NCBI RefSeq assembly: GCF_014199525.1
Contig: NZ_JACHNU010000001.1
Coordinates: 1,094,182-1,158,181, forward strand
Reading direction: 5' to 3'
Length of the DNA: 64,000 bases
Source: Conexibacter arvalis
GTDB taxonomy: Bacteria; Actinomycetota; Thermoleophilia; Solirubrobacterales; Solirubrobacteraceae
The position numbers were made by a program, and so were the translations under genes. The notes beneath the pieces are model-generated. The model searched no databases. It saw only the letters and a program-made list of their open reading frames with translations, and had not been told where the DNA came from. Of this stretch, positions 28,817 to 38,723 are shown one piece after another. Every line of letters begins with the position of its first letter. The stretch's first letter is position 1.

Positions 28817-28838
28817 CGGCCGACCGTACGGTCGGCCG
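28817..28838. promoter_or_regulatory. Perfect 22-bp palindrome upstream of the putative toxin gene
   Basis: The half-site CGGCCGACCGT is followed immediately by its inverse complement, with no spacer. It ends three bases from the GTG of the putative toxin gene. A dimeric operator for the pair is the natural reading; an RNA hairpin is an alternative. Confidence 0.5.
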
Positions 28839-28978
28839 ACCGCCCGCAGACGGCACTGCGCGCGGGTTGGTGCGGAGGCGCGCGAGCGGGCGCAGAGTGC
28901 GCGGCCGTGGCGACGGACCGCTGCGACGCAGCGTGATGCGGCGTCGGTCGCCGGCTGCCGCGCGGCGCGGCCTCCGCG

Positions 28979-29647
28979 TCAGCCGGCCGGCGCCTCCAGC
29001 CGCCAGGCGGCGTCCCAGAAGGCCAGCTCGCAGCGGCTGCTCTCGGCGAAGGCGGCGTGCATCCGCGCTCGCCCGGCGGGGTCGGCGGCGGCGCCGAGGC
29101 GGTCGGTCAGCTCACGGCACCAGCTCGCCAGCGCCTGGAACTCCGGGTCGGCGTAGGTGGCGATCCAGCGGGCGTAGCCGTCGTGGGCCGGCGGGCCGGC
29201 CTGCGCGAGCCGCTCGCCGATCTCGGCGTAGCCCCACATGCACGGCAGCAGCGCCGCGACCAGCTCGGAGAAGTCGCCGAGCGCGGCGGTGCGCAGCAGG
29301 AAGTCGGCGTAGGCGCGCGTCGTCGGCGTCGCGCGCTCGGCCTCCAGCTCCGCCTCGCTCACGCCCCAGTCGGCGGCGAAGGAGCGGTGGAGGTCCATCT
29401 CGGTCACGAGGATCGCCTGGGTCAGCTCGGCGAACCGCCGCATCGTCGCGAGATCGGGCGCCCGCGCGCACCCGAGCGCGAGCAGGCGGCCGTAGTCGAC
29501 GAGGTAGAGGTAGTCCTGACGGACGTAGTGGCGGAACCGCTCGACCGGCAGCGTGCCGTCGCCGATCCCGCGCACGAACGGATGGTCGTGCTGCGCCTCC
29601 CAGACCGCCGCGGCGGCGAGGCGCAGCTCGTCGGCGAAGGAGCTCAG
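28979..29647 (-). CDS. tenA: TenA-family thiaminase II; apparent CTG start
   Basis: A helical TenA protein of 222 residues, which salvages the pyrimidine part of degraded thiamine by hydrolysing aminopyrimidines. The aligned key residues are Asp45 in RQDYLYL, the catalytic Cys136 in LLPCMWGYAEIG and a Glu in the C-terminal CELAFWDAAW. No ATG, GTG or TTG lies in frame near the family N-terminus. The CTG at 29647 overlaps the stop codon of the ferritin gene (C-TGA) and gives exactly the expected start, so I use it; re-initiation after ferritin termination would explain translation. Its pairing with ferritin has no obvious metabolic reason. Confidence 0.85.
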   Translation of the reverse strand: MSSFADELRLAAAAVWEAQHDHPFVRGIGDGTLPVERFRHYVRQDYLYLVDYGRLLALGCARAPDLATMRRFAELTQAILVTEMDLHRSFAADWGVSEAELEAERATPTTRAYADFLLRTAALGDFSELVAALLPCMWGYAEIGERLAQAGPPAHDGYARWIATYADPEFQALASWCRELTDRLGAAADPAGRARMHAAFAESSRCELAFWDAAWRLEAPAG

Positions 29648-30177
29648 AGCGCGCCGCCCGCCGCTGCCGGGGCCGTCGGGTCGTCGCCCGCGTCGCCGGG
29701 CTGCTCGCGCGCGAGCCAGTCCTCGATGTCCATCGGCCGGTCGACGAGCCGCTCGGCGATCGTCAGCAGGTCCGACATCGACGCGACCTCCTCGACCTGC
29801 TCCTTCAGGAACCACTGCATGAACTGCTCGCTCTGGAAGTCGCCGTCCTCGCGGGCGACGCCGACCAGCGCGGCGATCTGGTCCGAGACGCGCTTCTCCT
29901 GCTCGAGCGCGAGCGCGACCGGCGCGACGACGTCGGAGAACGCGGTCTCGGGGCCGGCGACGCCGGGGATCGCGACGTCGGCGTCGAGGTCGAGCAGGTA
30001 CTGGACCATCATCATCGCGTGATTGCGCTCCTCGACCGCCTGCGCGTAGAAGAACGCGGCGAGGCGGGGAAGCGTCTCGCCGTCGTAGTAGACGGCGTTG
30101 GCGACGTACTGCTGGGAGGCCGCGAACTCGTTCGCGATCTGCTCGTTCAGGCGCTCGACGAAGCGGGTGGCGGGCAT
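29644..30177 (-). CDS. ftnA: Non-haem ferritin
   Basis: A 177-residue four-helix ferritin that oxidises and stores iron. The ferroxidase ligands appear at positions equivalent to those of E. coli FtnA: Glu17 (NEF), Glu50 and His53 (EERNH), Glu94 (LEQEK), Gln127 and Glu130. A Pro/Ala-rich C-terminal extension of about 20 residues follows the last helix. The start is the ATG at 30177 with CAGGAG six to seven bases upstream. The gene faces away from the epimerase at 30290 and its stop is overlapped by the TenA start. A metal regulator of the DtxR type at the left end of the window could in principle control it, but no site was recognised. Confidence 0.9.
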   Translation of the reverse strand: MPATRFVERLNEQIANEFAASQQYVANAVYYDGETLPRLAAFFYAQAVEERNHAMMMVQYLLDLDADVAIPGVAGPETAFSDVVAPVALALEQEKRVSDQIAALVGVAREDGDFQSEQFMQWFLKEQVEEVASMSDLLTIAERLVDRPMDIEDWLAREQPGDAGDDPTAPAAAGGAL

Positions 30178-30289
30178 GGCACTCCTGGTGATCGCGGTTC
30201 GGTGGATCGGCTCGCGCGCGGGCGAGCAGCGATCGTAGAGGACGCCACCGACATGCGAGGGGACCGCCGTCGGGGCTATCCTCCGACGA

Positions 30290-31237
<948 letters not shown>

Positions 31238-31251
31238 CGCCGTCGACGAAA

Positions 31252-31276
31252 GGCCGGAACTCCGTCGAGTCCGGCC
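31252..31276 (+). terminator. Hairpin between UDP-xylose synthase and sugar transferase genes
   Basis: GGCCGGA pairs with TCCGGCC over an 11-nt loop, between the stop at 31237 and the ribosome binding site at 31286. It may be a terminator or attenuator. Confidence 0.4.
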
Positions 31277-31293
31277 CGTTGCACTAGGAGGAC

Positions 31294-32829
31294 ATGCATC
31301 GAGTGGCGAACGGCGCGGTGAAGGTCGAAGAGCAGCAGCATGGGCAGAGCCTGGCGGTGCCGGTCCTGTCCGACAGAGACGTGCGCCGCAAGCGCCCGCC
31401 GGTCCTGTCGTTCCTGCTGCGGCTCGCGACGCTGCGCAAGCTGCTGCGCGTCGTCTCGCTGCTGGCGCTCGACTTCGCCGGCGTGTGGGCGGCGCTGTTC
31501 ACCGCGCTGCTGCTGAAGGCGGTCATCAAGAGCGATCACGACCTCGCGGCCGCGGTCGATCTCGCCGCCGGCCAAACGCGCGAGTTCCTCGCCTTCGCCT
31601 ACCTCGTGACGGTGCTGCTGTTCGCGCGCTCGGACCTCTACGCCGACCGCCCGCGCCGGCCGGGGCTGACGAAGATCGTCGCCTCGCTCTTCCAGGTGAC
31701 GGTCGTCGCGCTGATCTTCGCGGTCGCGAGCGGGGAGAAGTTCCAGAGCTACTACATCTTCTACGGGACGCTCGGCTTCGCGATCGTCTACGTCTCGTCG
31801 CTGCGCTGGGTCCACACGCGCGTCACCGGATGGCTGCTGAGCCAGGCCGGCTACGCGCGGCGGGCGCTGCTGGTCGGCAGCGGCCAGCACATCGACCAGG
31901 TCGCGCACGCGCTCGCCACCTCCCCCGGGCGCCAGATCGAGATGGTCGGCTACATCTCGCTCACGCCCCGGCCCGAGAACGGCCTGCGCTCGCTCGGCGC
32001 GCTCGACGAGCTGGCAGAGGTGCTCGAGCGCGATCGCGTGCAGGAGGTGATCATCGCCGACCCCGACTTCCCCGAGCAGCACGCGGTCGAGCTGGTCGAC
32101 CAATGCCACCGCCGCGGGGTCGACGTCCACGTCGCGCCGTCGACGATGGAGATCCTCGTGCAGCGGGCCGAGTTCGTCCCCGGGCAGTCGGTCCCGCTGT
32201 TCACGCTCAAGCCACCGGTCTTCGAGGGGATCGACTTCGCCGTCAAGCGCACCTTCGACCTCGTCGGCTCGTTCGTGATCCTGCTGCTGCTGTCGCCGCT
32301 GCTGATCGCGCTGTCGCTCGCGGTCAAGCTCAGCTCGCGCGGCCCGGTCCTCTACCGCTCGCCGCGCCCGGGCATCGGCGGCGTCCCGTTCGACTGCTTC
32401 AAGTTCCGCACGATGTTCGACGACGTCGTCGTCTCCGACGAGGAGCTGGAGCGCCTCAACGAGGCCGACGGCGCGCTCTTCAAGATCCGCGACGACCCGC
32501 GCATCACGCCGGTCGGCAGGGTGCTGCGCCGCTACTCGCTCGACGAGCTGCCGCAGCTGATCAACGTCGTGCGCGGCGAGATGTCGCTCGTCGGCCCGCG
32601 CCCGCTGCCGCTGCGCGACTTCGACCGGCTCGAGGAATGGCACAAGAAGCGCTACCTCGTGCTCCCCGGCATCACCGGGCTGTGGCAGGTCTCGGGCCGC
32701 TCGGAGCTGAACTTCGACGATCTCGTGCGGCTCGACTTCGTCTACCTGGAGCGCTGGTCGGTCGCGCTCGACCTCGTGATCCTGCTGAAGACGATCCCCG
32801 CCGTCGTGATGCGGCGCGGGGCGTTCTAG
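31294..32829 (+). CDS. Polyprenyl-phosphate sugar-1-phosphate transferase (WbaP/WcaJ family), initiator of exopolysaccharide synthesis
   Basis: A 511-residue membrane protein of the PHPT family. The N-terminal half has four hydrophobic segments and a nucleotide-binding-like domain (residues about 170-290). A further membrane hairpin near residue 325 precedes the catalytic domain with YRSPRPGIGGVPFDCFKFRTM, the acidic DELPQLINVVRGEMSLVGPRP motif and PGITGLWQVSGR. It moves a sugar-1-phosphate from UDP-sugar to undecaprenyl phosphate and so starts a repeat unit. A perfect AGGAGGA precedes the ATG. The adjacent ligase/polymerase and the glycosyltransferases to the right fit one pathway. Confidence 0.92.
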   Translation: MHRVANGAVKVEEQQHGQSLAVPVLSDRDVRRKRPPVLSFLLRLATLRKLLRVVSLLALDFAGVWAALFTALLLKAVIKSDHDLAAAVDLAAGQTREFLAFAYLVTVLLFARSDLYADRPRRPGLTKIVASLFQVTVVALIFAVASGEKFQSYYIFYGTLGFAIVYVSSLRWVHTRVTGWLLSQAGYARRALLVGSGQHIDQVAHALATSPGRQIEMVGYISLTPRPENGLRSLGALDELAEVLERDRVQEVIIADPDFPEQHAVELVDQCHRRGVDVHVAPSTMEILVQRAEFVPGQSVPLFTLKPPVFEGIDFAVKRTFDLVGSFVILLLLSPLLIALSLAVKLSSRGPVLYRSPRPGIGGVPFDCFKFRTMFDDVVVSDEELERLNEADGALFKIRDDPRITPVGRVLRRYSLDELPQLINVVRGEMSLVGPRPLPLRDFDRLEEWHKKRYLVLPGITGLWQVSGRSELNFDDLVRLDFVYLERWSVALDLVILLKTIPAVVMRRGAF

Positions 32830-32847
32830 CGGCGCGAGCGCGCCGCG

Positions 32848-35118
32848 TCAGGGCGCATCCGGCGGGGGCGTGGCACCCGCCGGCGGAGCGGTGGGGTCGG
32901 CTGGCGGCGCGGTCGGGTCGGCCGGCGGCGCCGCGCTGACGCCGGCCTGCGTCTGCGCCTCGTGGAGCCGCAGCTGGGTCGCGGGCGATCTCGGATCGAG
33001 GAAGACGGCCGCGTTGAGCGCGGCGACCGCTCTCTCGGCGTCGCCCTGCTCCAGCAGCAGCTGACCGAGCGTGAGCCACGCGTCGCGGTTGGCCGGCTGC
33101 AGCTCGACGGCGTGCTGCGCGATCGCGCGCGCCTCGGCCGGTCTCCCGTCGGTCTGCTCGATCTCGGCCAGCTTCAGCCGCGCCGTGACCGACAGGGGAT
33201 TGAGGTCGATCGAGCGGCGCGCGTCGGCGCGCGCCTGCGCCGGTCTGCCGGCGTCGAGCGCGTCGACCGCGTCGAAGTAGGCCTGCTGCGCGCGCAGCGG
33301 CTGCCAGGTCGTCCACGCGGCGACCAGCCCGGCCGCGACGACGGTCGCGGCGAGCGCCGCCCGCGGCGCGGCGGCCGGCAGGCGCGGCGCGCGCAGACGC
33401 GGGAGCGGCTCGCTCAGCGGACCGCGGCCGGCGACCCAGCCGGCGCAGAGGAGGCCGACGAGCGCCGTCCCGTGGATGAACCAGGTCCAGTCGATCGCGG
33501 AGTGCAGGCCGAAGGCGACGGCGCTCAGCGCGATCGCGACCAGCCCTATCCGCTCGGCGCTCCAGGGCTGCGGGGCGCGGCGGGCAAGCGGCACCTTGAC
33601 GCTGCGGGCGCGGAGCGCGGCGACCGTCCACGCGCCGATCCGCCAGGGCGGCTTCAGGCCCGTCGCACGCGCGGCCGCTCCCAGCCACGCGATCAGCAGC
33701 AGCAGGTTGACGCCGAGCCCGAGCAGCCCGAGGTCGGCGAGCGTCTGCGGGATGTAGCCGTGCGCATGGTCGGCGCGGAACTGATCCTTCTGCAGCGGTC
33801 TGCGGGCGGTGCCGAAGGTGTCTGCGCCGACGCCCTTGAGCCGGTCCCACTTCCACACCTGGAGCGCGTCGTCCCAGTAGCGGGCGCGCATGCTGCCGGC
33901 CGAGCCGAAGCGGCTCGGGTCGTTGCCCGGCTGGGTCGCGTTCGGGTCGGTCAGCTGGTGCCAGGTGTGCGAGATCGACCCGGTCAGGCCGCGGTCGGAG
34001 GTGGCGAGCTTCGCGACGCCGACGAGCGGGACGAGCGCGACGAGCACGAGCAGGACGGCGCCGATCCCCTGGCGCCGCTCCCGCGACAGCTGCGCGCGCG
34101 AGGTCGCGAAGGCGAGCGCGAGCCCGGCCGCGAGCGCGACGATCGCGACCGCGATCAGCAGCAGGCCGAGGTCGTGGCCGGCGTCGACGCGCAGGTCGAG
34201 CGGCAGGTCGTTCTCGGTCAGCGACTGGTTGTCGAAGGCCCACGGGGCGATGATCGCCGCGCCGGCCGCGGCCGCGATCGCGACCGCCGCGCTGCGCAGC
34301 CGCAGCGGGACGATCGCGAACCACAGCAGCGCGACGGCGACGCCGACCGCCAGCGCGCCGCGCCCGAACGAGAGCAGCATCGCGCACAGCAGCACCGTCA
34401 GCGCCGGGACCGCGAGCGCCCGCAGCGCGGCGTGGCCGTCGCGGCGGGCGCCGAGCCAGAGACAGCCCGGTATCCCGAGCACGGCCATCAGGCCGACGGC
34501 GTTCCAGTAGTCGAACGGCGCGCGCAGCCGGCCGATGTTGGCCGACGCGAGGCTGGGGAAGACCTTCGTCAGCAGGCCGTAACCGCAGACGACGACGGTC
34601 GCGAGCACGACCGCGCCGATCACCGCCGACCAGCGGCCCGGCGCGATCCGCACGAGCGCCATCGCGCCGGCGAACGCGGCGAGGTAGGAGAGCGTCTGGT
34701 CGGCGGCGATCCAGCTGTCGGAGGGTTGGATCGACCAGCTGATCGAGATCGCCGTCAGCGCCGTCAGCGCGACGAACAGCAGCAGCGTCACGCCGCCCCA
34801 CAGGCGGCGGCCCGGCGGCGACAGCAGCGCGGCGAGTCCGGCGGCGACGGCGCCGAGGACGGTCAGCGCCATCTGCGGCGCGGTCGCCTTGGCCAGCGCT
34901 CCGCCACCGGCGGTGAAGCAGACGGCGACGATCAGGGCGGCCAGCAGGACCGTCGCGATCGGATCGGGATGGGCGGCGAGCAGGCCGCGCAGGCGGGCGA
35001 GCGCGGACGGGCGCGCGGGCGAGCGCCCGCCGGGGCCGCCGGGCGCCTCCGCGCCGGGGCCGTTCGCGGCCGGCGGCGTCGGCGTCGGCTCGTCAGGCGC
35101 GTCTGCGAGCGAGGACAC
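32848..35118 (-). CDS. O-antigen ligase/polymerase-like membrane protein with C-terminal TPR domain
   Basis: A 756-residue protein. A Pro/Gly-rich cytoplasmic N-terminus is followed by about twelve hydrophobic helices (residues 55-600) and a large outer loop with the DRGLTGSISHTWHQL region, typical of Wzy/WaaL-type enzymes. Residues 620-730 hold TPR-like repeats (AEARAIAQHAVELQPANRDAW and GDAERAVAALNAAVFLDPRSP). The extreme C-terminus repeats PPADPTA. Such ligases with TPR tails occur in polymerisation or ligation of lipid-linked glycans. It overlaps the Gly-rich exported protein gene by 26 bases, so the two are co-translated. It converges on the sugar transferase gene. Confidence 0.85.
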   Translation of the reverse strand: MSSLADAPDEPTPTPPAANGPGAEAPGGPGGRSPARPSALARLRGLLAAHPDPIATVLLAALIVAVCFTAGGGALAKATAPQMALTVLGAVAAGLAALLSPPGRRLWGGVTLLLFVALTALTAISISWSIQPSDSWIAADQTLSYLAAFAGAMALVRIAPGRWSAVIGAVVLATVVVCGYGLLTKVFPSLASANIGRLRAPFDYWNAVGLMAVLGIPGCLWLGARRDGHAALRALAVPALTVLLCAMLLSFGRGALAVGVAVALLWFAIVPLRLRSAAVAIAAAAGAAIIAPWAFDNQSLTENDLPLDLRVDAGHDLGLLLIAVAIVALAAGLALAFATSRAQLSRERRQGIGAVLLVLVALVPLVGVAKLATSDRGLTGSISHTWHQLTDPNATQPGNDPSRFGSAGSMRARYWDDALQVWKWDRLKGVGADTFGTARRPLQKDQFRADHAHGYIPQTLADLGLLGLGVNLLLLIAWLGAAARATGLKPPWRIGAWTVAALRARSVKVPLARRAPQPWSAERIGLVAIALSAVAFGLHSAIDWTWFIHGTALVGLLCAGWVAGRGPLSEPLPRLRAPRLPAAAPRAALAATVVAAGLVAAWTTWQPLRAQQAYFDAVDALDAGRPAQARADARRSIDLNPLSVTARLKLAEIEQTDGRPAEARAIAQHAVELQPANRDAWLTLGQLLLEQGDAERAVAALNAAVFLDPRSPATQLRLHEAQTQAGVSAAPPADPTAPPADPTAPPAGATPPPDAP

Positions 35119-35737
35119 GTCGCCCGATGGTGGTTGCCGCGACGGCGAGGGCGCCGGCGCCGAGCAGCGCGAGGAAGACGATCAGCGGCGTCGGCAGCGC
35201 ATTGCCCTCGGAGGTCAGCGCGGCCGGGATGCTGGGGGTGACCGAGGTGTCGGCGAGCTGCACCGGCGCGGCGCTGCCGGCCTGGTGCGCCGTCGGGGGC
35301 TGGGGGGCGGCGGACGCCTGGCCGTCGCCGCCGGTCGCGGCGCCGTCGCTCCCGGCGGCGGACGCGCCGCCGGTGCCGCCGCTCCCGCCGGTGCCGGCGT
35401 CGAAGCCGCCGCCTCCGCCGGTGGCGCCGCCGCCACCGTTCGTGTCGCCGCCGCCGCCACCGCCGCCGCCGCCCTGGTTCGCGTCGCCGCCGCCCGTGCC
35501 TCTTCTCAGCTGGCGCAGCTGTTCGCTGATCGCGTCGGCGCAGTTGGAGTAGTCGGCGGTGTCGCCGTCGAGCTCCTTCAGCGCGTTGGTCAGCTGTCTC
35601 TTCGTGTAGGTGCCCTTGAGCAGGCCGGTGTCGGAGCCGCTGCAGTCGTCGAGCACGCGGTTGGCGGAGGCCGGCGCGGCGACGACCGCGACGGCGGCGA
35701 GCGCCAGGAGGACGATGAGGGAGATCGGCTTGCTCAT
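35093..35737 (-). CDS. Exported Gly-rich protein with C-terminal membrane anchor, unknown function
   Basis: A 214-residue protein with a signal peptide (MSKPISLIVLLALAAVAVVA) and a small N-terminal domain with two cysteines (DDCSGSD, SNCAD). A Gly/Asp/Asn-rich low-complexity linker occupies residues 82-130, and a single hydrophobic helix (residues 183-203) followed by RRVLARRRA suggests a membrane anchor with a basic stop-transfer. I do not recognise the family. The start is supported by GGGAGGTG upstream. Because it overlaps the ligase-like gene, it may take part in polysaccharide attachment or export. The region upstream is rich in hairpins. Confidence 0.65.
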   Translation of the reverse strand: MSKPISLIVLLALAAVAVVAAPASANRVLDDCSGSDTGLLKGTYTKRQLTNALKELDGDTADYSNCADAISEQLRQLRRGTGGGDANQGGGGGGGGGDTNGGGGATGGGGGFDAGTGGSGGTGGASAAGSDGAATGGDGQASAAPQPPTAHQAGSAAPVQLADTSVTPSIPAALTSEGNALPTPLIVFLALLGAGALAVAATTIGRRVLARRRA

Positions 35738-36158
35738 GGGAGGTGCCTCACAGGGAACGGGGGCCGCGCGGGCCCCCGAATGTCGTCAACGCTACCAAGG
35801 GGTCGTGTCCGAGACCGGCCCTGTCGCGCCCGTTCTCGATCACGAACGGGCCGGTCGCGGCGAAGTTGCGCTGTTTGGAGACCCGCGACCCGGCGCTGGC
35901 GCGCGCTCGCCCTCGGCGCCGGGGAGGAGCACCCGCCGGGTGGCCGGCGCTCCTCCCCGAATGCGCCGAAGGGGCGCCGCGCTGGCGACGGAAGCCCGGG
36001 ACCGGGGGCGGCCTCCGTCGACCAGGACCAGCGCGGCGTGAGGCGCCTCCCAGCCCGAGGCGCGCCGGGCCGGGAGGACACCTTGCCCGGCTGGTACCCC
36101 GGCGGTCGGCGGAGAAAACACCGCGGGAGCGACGGCGCGCCGCGACCGGTCCGCGCGC
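35738..36158. other. 420-bp hairpin-rich intergenic region, no convincing gene
   Basis: No reading frame here looks like a protein. Three stem-loops stand out. At 35828-35851 GCCCGTTC pairs with GAACGGGC. At 35921-35958 GGGGAGGAGC pairs with GCTCCTCCCC around an 18-nt loop that itself contains ACCC/GGGT, with an outer CGGCGC/GCGCCG pair. At 36046-36077 CCTCCC and GCCC pair with GGGC and GGGAGG with one mismatch. The region lies between the stop of a minus-strand glycosyltransferase and the start of the Gly-rich protein, so it may hold a terminator plus a structured 5' leader or a small RNA. Confidence 0.5.
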
Positions 36159-37088
36159 CTACCAGCGGCGGTGGGCGACGAGCGTGCGCTGCGCCTCCGC
36201 GGCGGTCACGTGCGGCCGCGCGGCGAGGAAGGCGCGCGCCTCGGCGGTCGCGTCGGCGTGGCGGTAGTCGTCGGCGATCGGACGCAGCGCGTGGCGGATC
36301 GGGGTCGCGTCGACGACGCCGATCGGCCATCCGCGCTCGCGCGCCAGCGCGGCCCAGTGGGCGTCGAGGCCCCAGCCGGCCCGCAACGGCGGGAACGGCA
36401 GCAGCGTCTCGAAGGCGTCGGCGTGGAAGGCGCTGAGCGGGCCGATCTCGACGAAGCCGGTCTCGCGCACGACGGTCGTCGCTCTGCGGCGGGTGACGCG
36501 CCATGCGGCATGCGAGCGGCGGCGGTGGGCCGGCTGGGCGAGCCGCAGGCCGAACCGCTCGGCGAGGAAGAGGAAGCGGTCGAGGAAGCCGCGCGGCAGC
36601 TCGACGTCGTCGTCGATCGCAAGCAGCCAGTCGAAGCCGCCGGCGCCGCCGTGGGCGGCGATCAGCGCGTTGAGGTTCTCGAACTTCCCGCGACCGCCGA
36701 CGTCGCAGGTCGCGACCTCGACATCGTGGCGCGAGCGCAGCAGCTCGGCGCGCGCTCGCGCCATCAGGTTGGGGCGGTCGGAGCGCTCGACGCCGACGAC
36801 CAGCACCCGCCGGCGCGGCGGCGCGGCGGCGGCCGCGCGGGCGAGCCGCGGCCCCTCCAGCCGCGCGAGCGCGGCGGCGTCGAGCGCCAGGTCGGCGGCG
36901 AGCGCCTTCGCGGTCAGCCGCGGGCCGACGACGATCCCGGTCTCGCCGGAGGCGAACGGCGGCTCATGCGGCGCGTCGGGCTCGCGCTGCCCGTCGGGCT
37001 GACGCGGCCCGTCCGGCTGGCGCGGCGCGTGGGGCTGGCGCGCCTCCTGCGGCTCGCGCCCGTGCGCGCCGCCGTCGGTTCCGTTCAT
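36159..37088 (-). CDS. Glycosyltransferase, family 2-like
   Basis: A protein of 309 residues. After a charged N-terminal linker with degenerate PRQPDG/QREPDA repeats (about residues 17-43), a Rossmann-like GT-A domain begins at RRRVLVVGVERSDRPNLMARAR. The acidic LLAIDDDVELP motif near residue 160 is the DxD-type nucleotide-sugar and metal site, and FHADAFETLLPF plus LDAHWAALARERGW correspond to the acceptor region. It overlaps the upstream family 2 transferase by four bases (ATGA), so the two act in one operon. The sugar and acceptor are unknown. Confidence 0.75.
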   Translation of the reverse strand: MNGTDGGAHGREPQEARQPHAPRQPDGPRQPDGQREPDAPHEPPFASGETGIVVGPRLTAKALAADLALDAAALARLEGPRLARAAAAAPPRRRVLVVGVERSDRPNLMARARAELLRSRHDVEVATCDVGGRGKFENLNALIAAHGGAGGFDWLLAIDDDVELPRGFLDRFLFLAERFGLRLAQPAHRRRSHAAWRVTRRRATTVVRETGFVEIGPLSAFHADAFETLLPFPPLRAGWGLDAHWAALARERGWPIGVVDATPIRHALRPIADDYRHADATAEARAFLAARPHVTAAEAQRTLVAHRRW

Positions 37089-37936
37089 CGCTGCTCCCCG
37101 CGTTCGACGGTCGCCCGCAGACGCCCGGCGCTGTGGGCGGCCATCACGATGCCGTTCAGGCAGCGGCGGCGGACGACGTGCCAGCAGCAGCCGGCGAAGG
37201 TGCGCAGCTCGCGCGCGAGCGACGGCGCGACGCCCTTGCGCACGTCGTTGCGGCGGCCGGCGCGACCGCGGTGGTGGGCGGCGCGCGCCAGCTTGCGCAG
37301 CGTCGCGTCGGCGGCGGTGCGGCGGTGGTCGAGCGCGGCGGCGGCGACGTAGCGGATGCGCCCGCCGGCGGCGCGGTGGCGCTCCTCCCACTCCTCCTCG
37401 TCGCCGCCGTTGTGGATCGTCTCGTCGAAGCGGCCGACCGTCTCGAACGCCGACCTGCGGATCGCGAGGTTGGCGCCCCACGCCAGCGGCACGTCGCGGT
37501 CGGCCGGTCCGGCGTCGAAGGCCGTGACCGGCGGCTCGTCGCGGCCGCAGGCGCGCGGCCCGCCGCCCTCCAGCCGCGCCCGGATCGGGCCGGTGAAGAC
37601 GTCGCGCTCCGGGGTCGCGGCGACGGCGGCGAGCAGCGCCGACAGCCAGCCGTGCGGCGCCTCGACGTCGTCGTCGACGTAGACGACGAGGTCGCCGCGG
37701 GCAGCGTCGAAGCCGGCGTTGCGCGCCGCGTTGAGGCCGCGCGGCCGCTCGAAGGCGACGAGCTGCGCGCCGTGGCGCTCGGCGACGGCGGCGCTTGCCG
37801 GGTCGGGTCCGTCGAGCACGACGACCAGCTCGGCGCCGGCCGCCGCCGCCTGCGGCGCCAGCGAGGCCAGCGCGACGTCGAGGTAGTCGGCCCGGTCGCG
37901 GGTCGGGACGACGATCGTGGCAAGGGGGCTTGGCAT
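37085..37936 (-). CDS. Family 2 glycosyltransferase
   Basis: A 283-residue GT-A glycosyltransferase with ATIVVPTRDRADYLDVALASL at the N-terminus, the RGLNAARNAGFDAARGDLVVYVDDDVEA segment carrying the DDD metal site near residue 90, and WGANLAIRRSAFETVGRFDE with the ED-like GGDEEEWEERHRAAG catalytic region near residue 190. It shares four bases with the next gene and is the first of the two-gene run. About 160 bp without a gene separate it from the broken TetR gene; I see only short GC palindromes there. Confidence 0.88.
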   Translation of the reverse strand: MPSPLATIVVPTRDRADYLDVALASLAPQAAAAGAELVVVLDGPDPASAAVAERHGAQLVAFERPRGLNAARNAGFDAARGDLVVYVDDDVEAPHGWLSALLAAVAATPERDVFTGPIRARLEGGGPRACGRDEPPVTAFDAGPADRDVPLAWGANLAIRRSAFETVGRFDETIHNGGDEEEWEERHRAAGGRIRYVAAAALDHRRTAADATLRKLARAAHHRGRAGRRNDVRKGVAPSLARELRTFAGCCWHVVRRRCLNGIVMAAHSAGRLRATVERGEQR

Positions 37937-38098
37937 CGGCAGCGGGAACGGTAGCGGGGCGGTGAGCGGGCGCCCGCTGCCGGTCCGGTGCGGCCCGGCG
38001 CGGTCAGCTCGGGCCGGCGCAGGTCGGTTCGCAGTGCGCCGGTCGTCGGTCGCGGCGCGCCTGGTCGTGGCGCTGCCGGCGCCGTCGCCCCGGCCCGG

Positions 38099-38723
38099 TC
38101 ACCGCGCGTTCGGATCGACCAGCTGGCCGAGGCCGGAGTCCATCAGCTCGTCGAGCAGCTGCGGCAGCTGCGCCGCCTCGCCGCGAGCGAGGCGCGTGTA
38201 GACGGCGCTGCAGATGCCGCCGGCGATCGCTTCGGAGACGAGCGCCGGCGCGGCGTCGCCGCGCGCCTCCGCGCGCAGATGGTCGATCATGCGTGCGAAC
38301 TCGCGCACGGCCGCGTCCCGGCGCTCGCGCACCCGCGGACCGGCCGTCAGCGACTCGACGATGCACTTCCGCGCGAGCGTCGGCTCCTCGGCGCACCAGC
38401 GGAGGAAGGCGCCGAGGCCGCGCCTCGCCCGCTCCAGCCGATCGGACGGCGCCGGGGTGTTGTGGCAGGCGGCGCGCACCGCGACGCGCACGCGCTCGAC
38501 CGCGGCGTCGAACGCCTGCAGGAAGCGGTCCTCCCCGTGCTCGGACAACTCATAAAACGCATGTCGCGGCATGCCTGCCACCCTCCGGCACGTCAGTGTT
38601 CGCGGTGTTGCTGCAGCCCTGCTCTCCGACCGCGATGGCTGTCTCGCGACACGGTCGCAACTCCCGCAGTACATCGCGAGAATCCATCTCGCGCGAGGTG
38701 GTGCGCATCGACGCTGACATCAT
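38099..38723 (-). pseudogene. Frameshifted TetR-family regulator
   Basis: The C-terminal portion has AGMPRHAFYELSEHGEDRFLQAFDAAVERV, which is the recognition-helix end of a TetR DNA-binding domain (compare AGVSRRTFYELF), followed by a helical effector domain to residue ~190. The first part of the domain is in a different frame: an ATG at 38723, 38720 or 38687 gives RETAIAVGEQGCSNTANTDV, which would join directly as TDV-CRRVAGMPRH if two bases were restored at about 38595-38600 (GACGTG-TGCCGG, found as GACGTGCCGG). So a 2-bp deletion breaks the gene unless it is a sequencing error. It is divergent from the surface-protein operon. A TGACA-N8-TGTCA repeat at 38715-38732 could be its operator. 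Confidence 0.65.
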
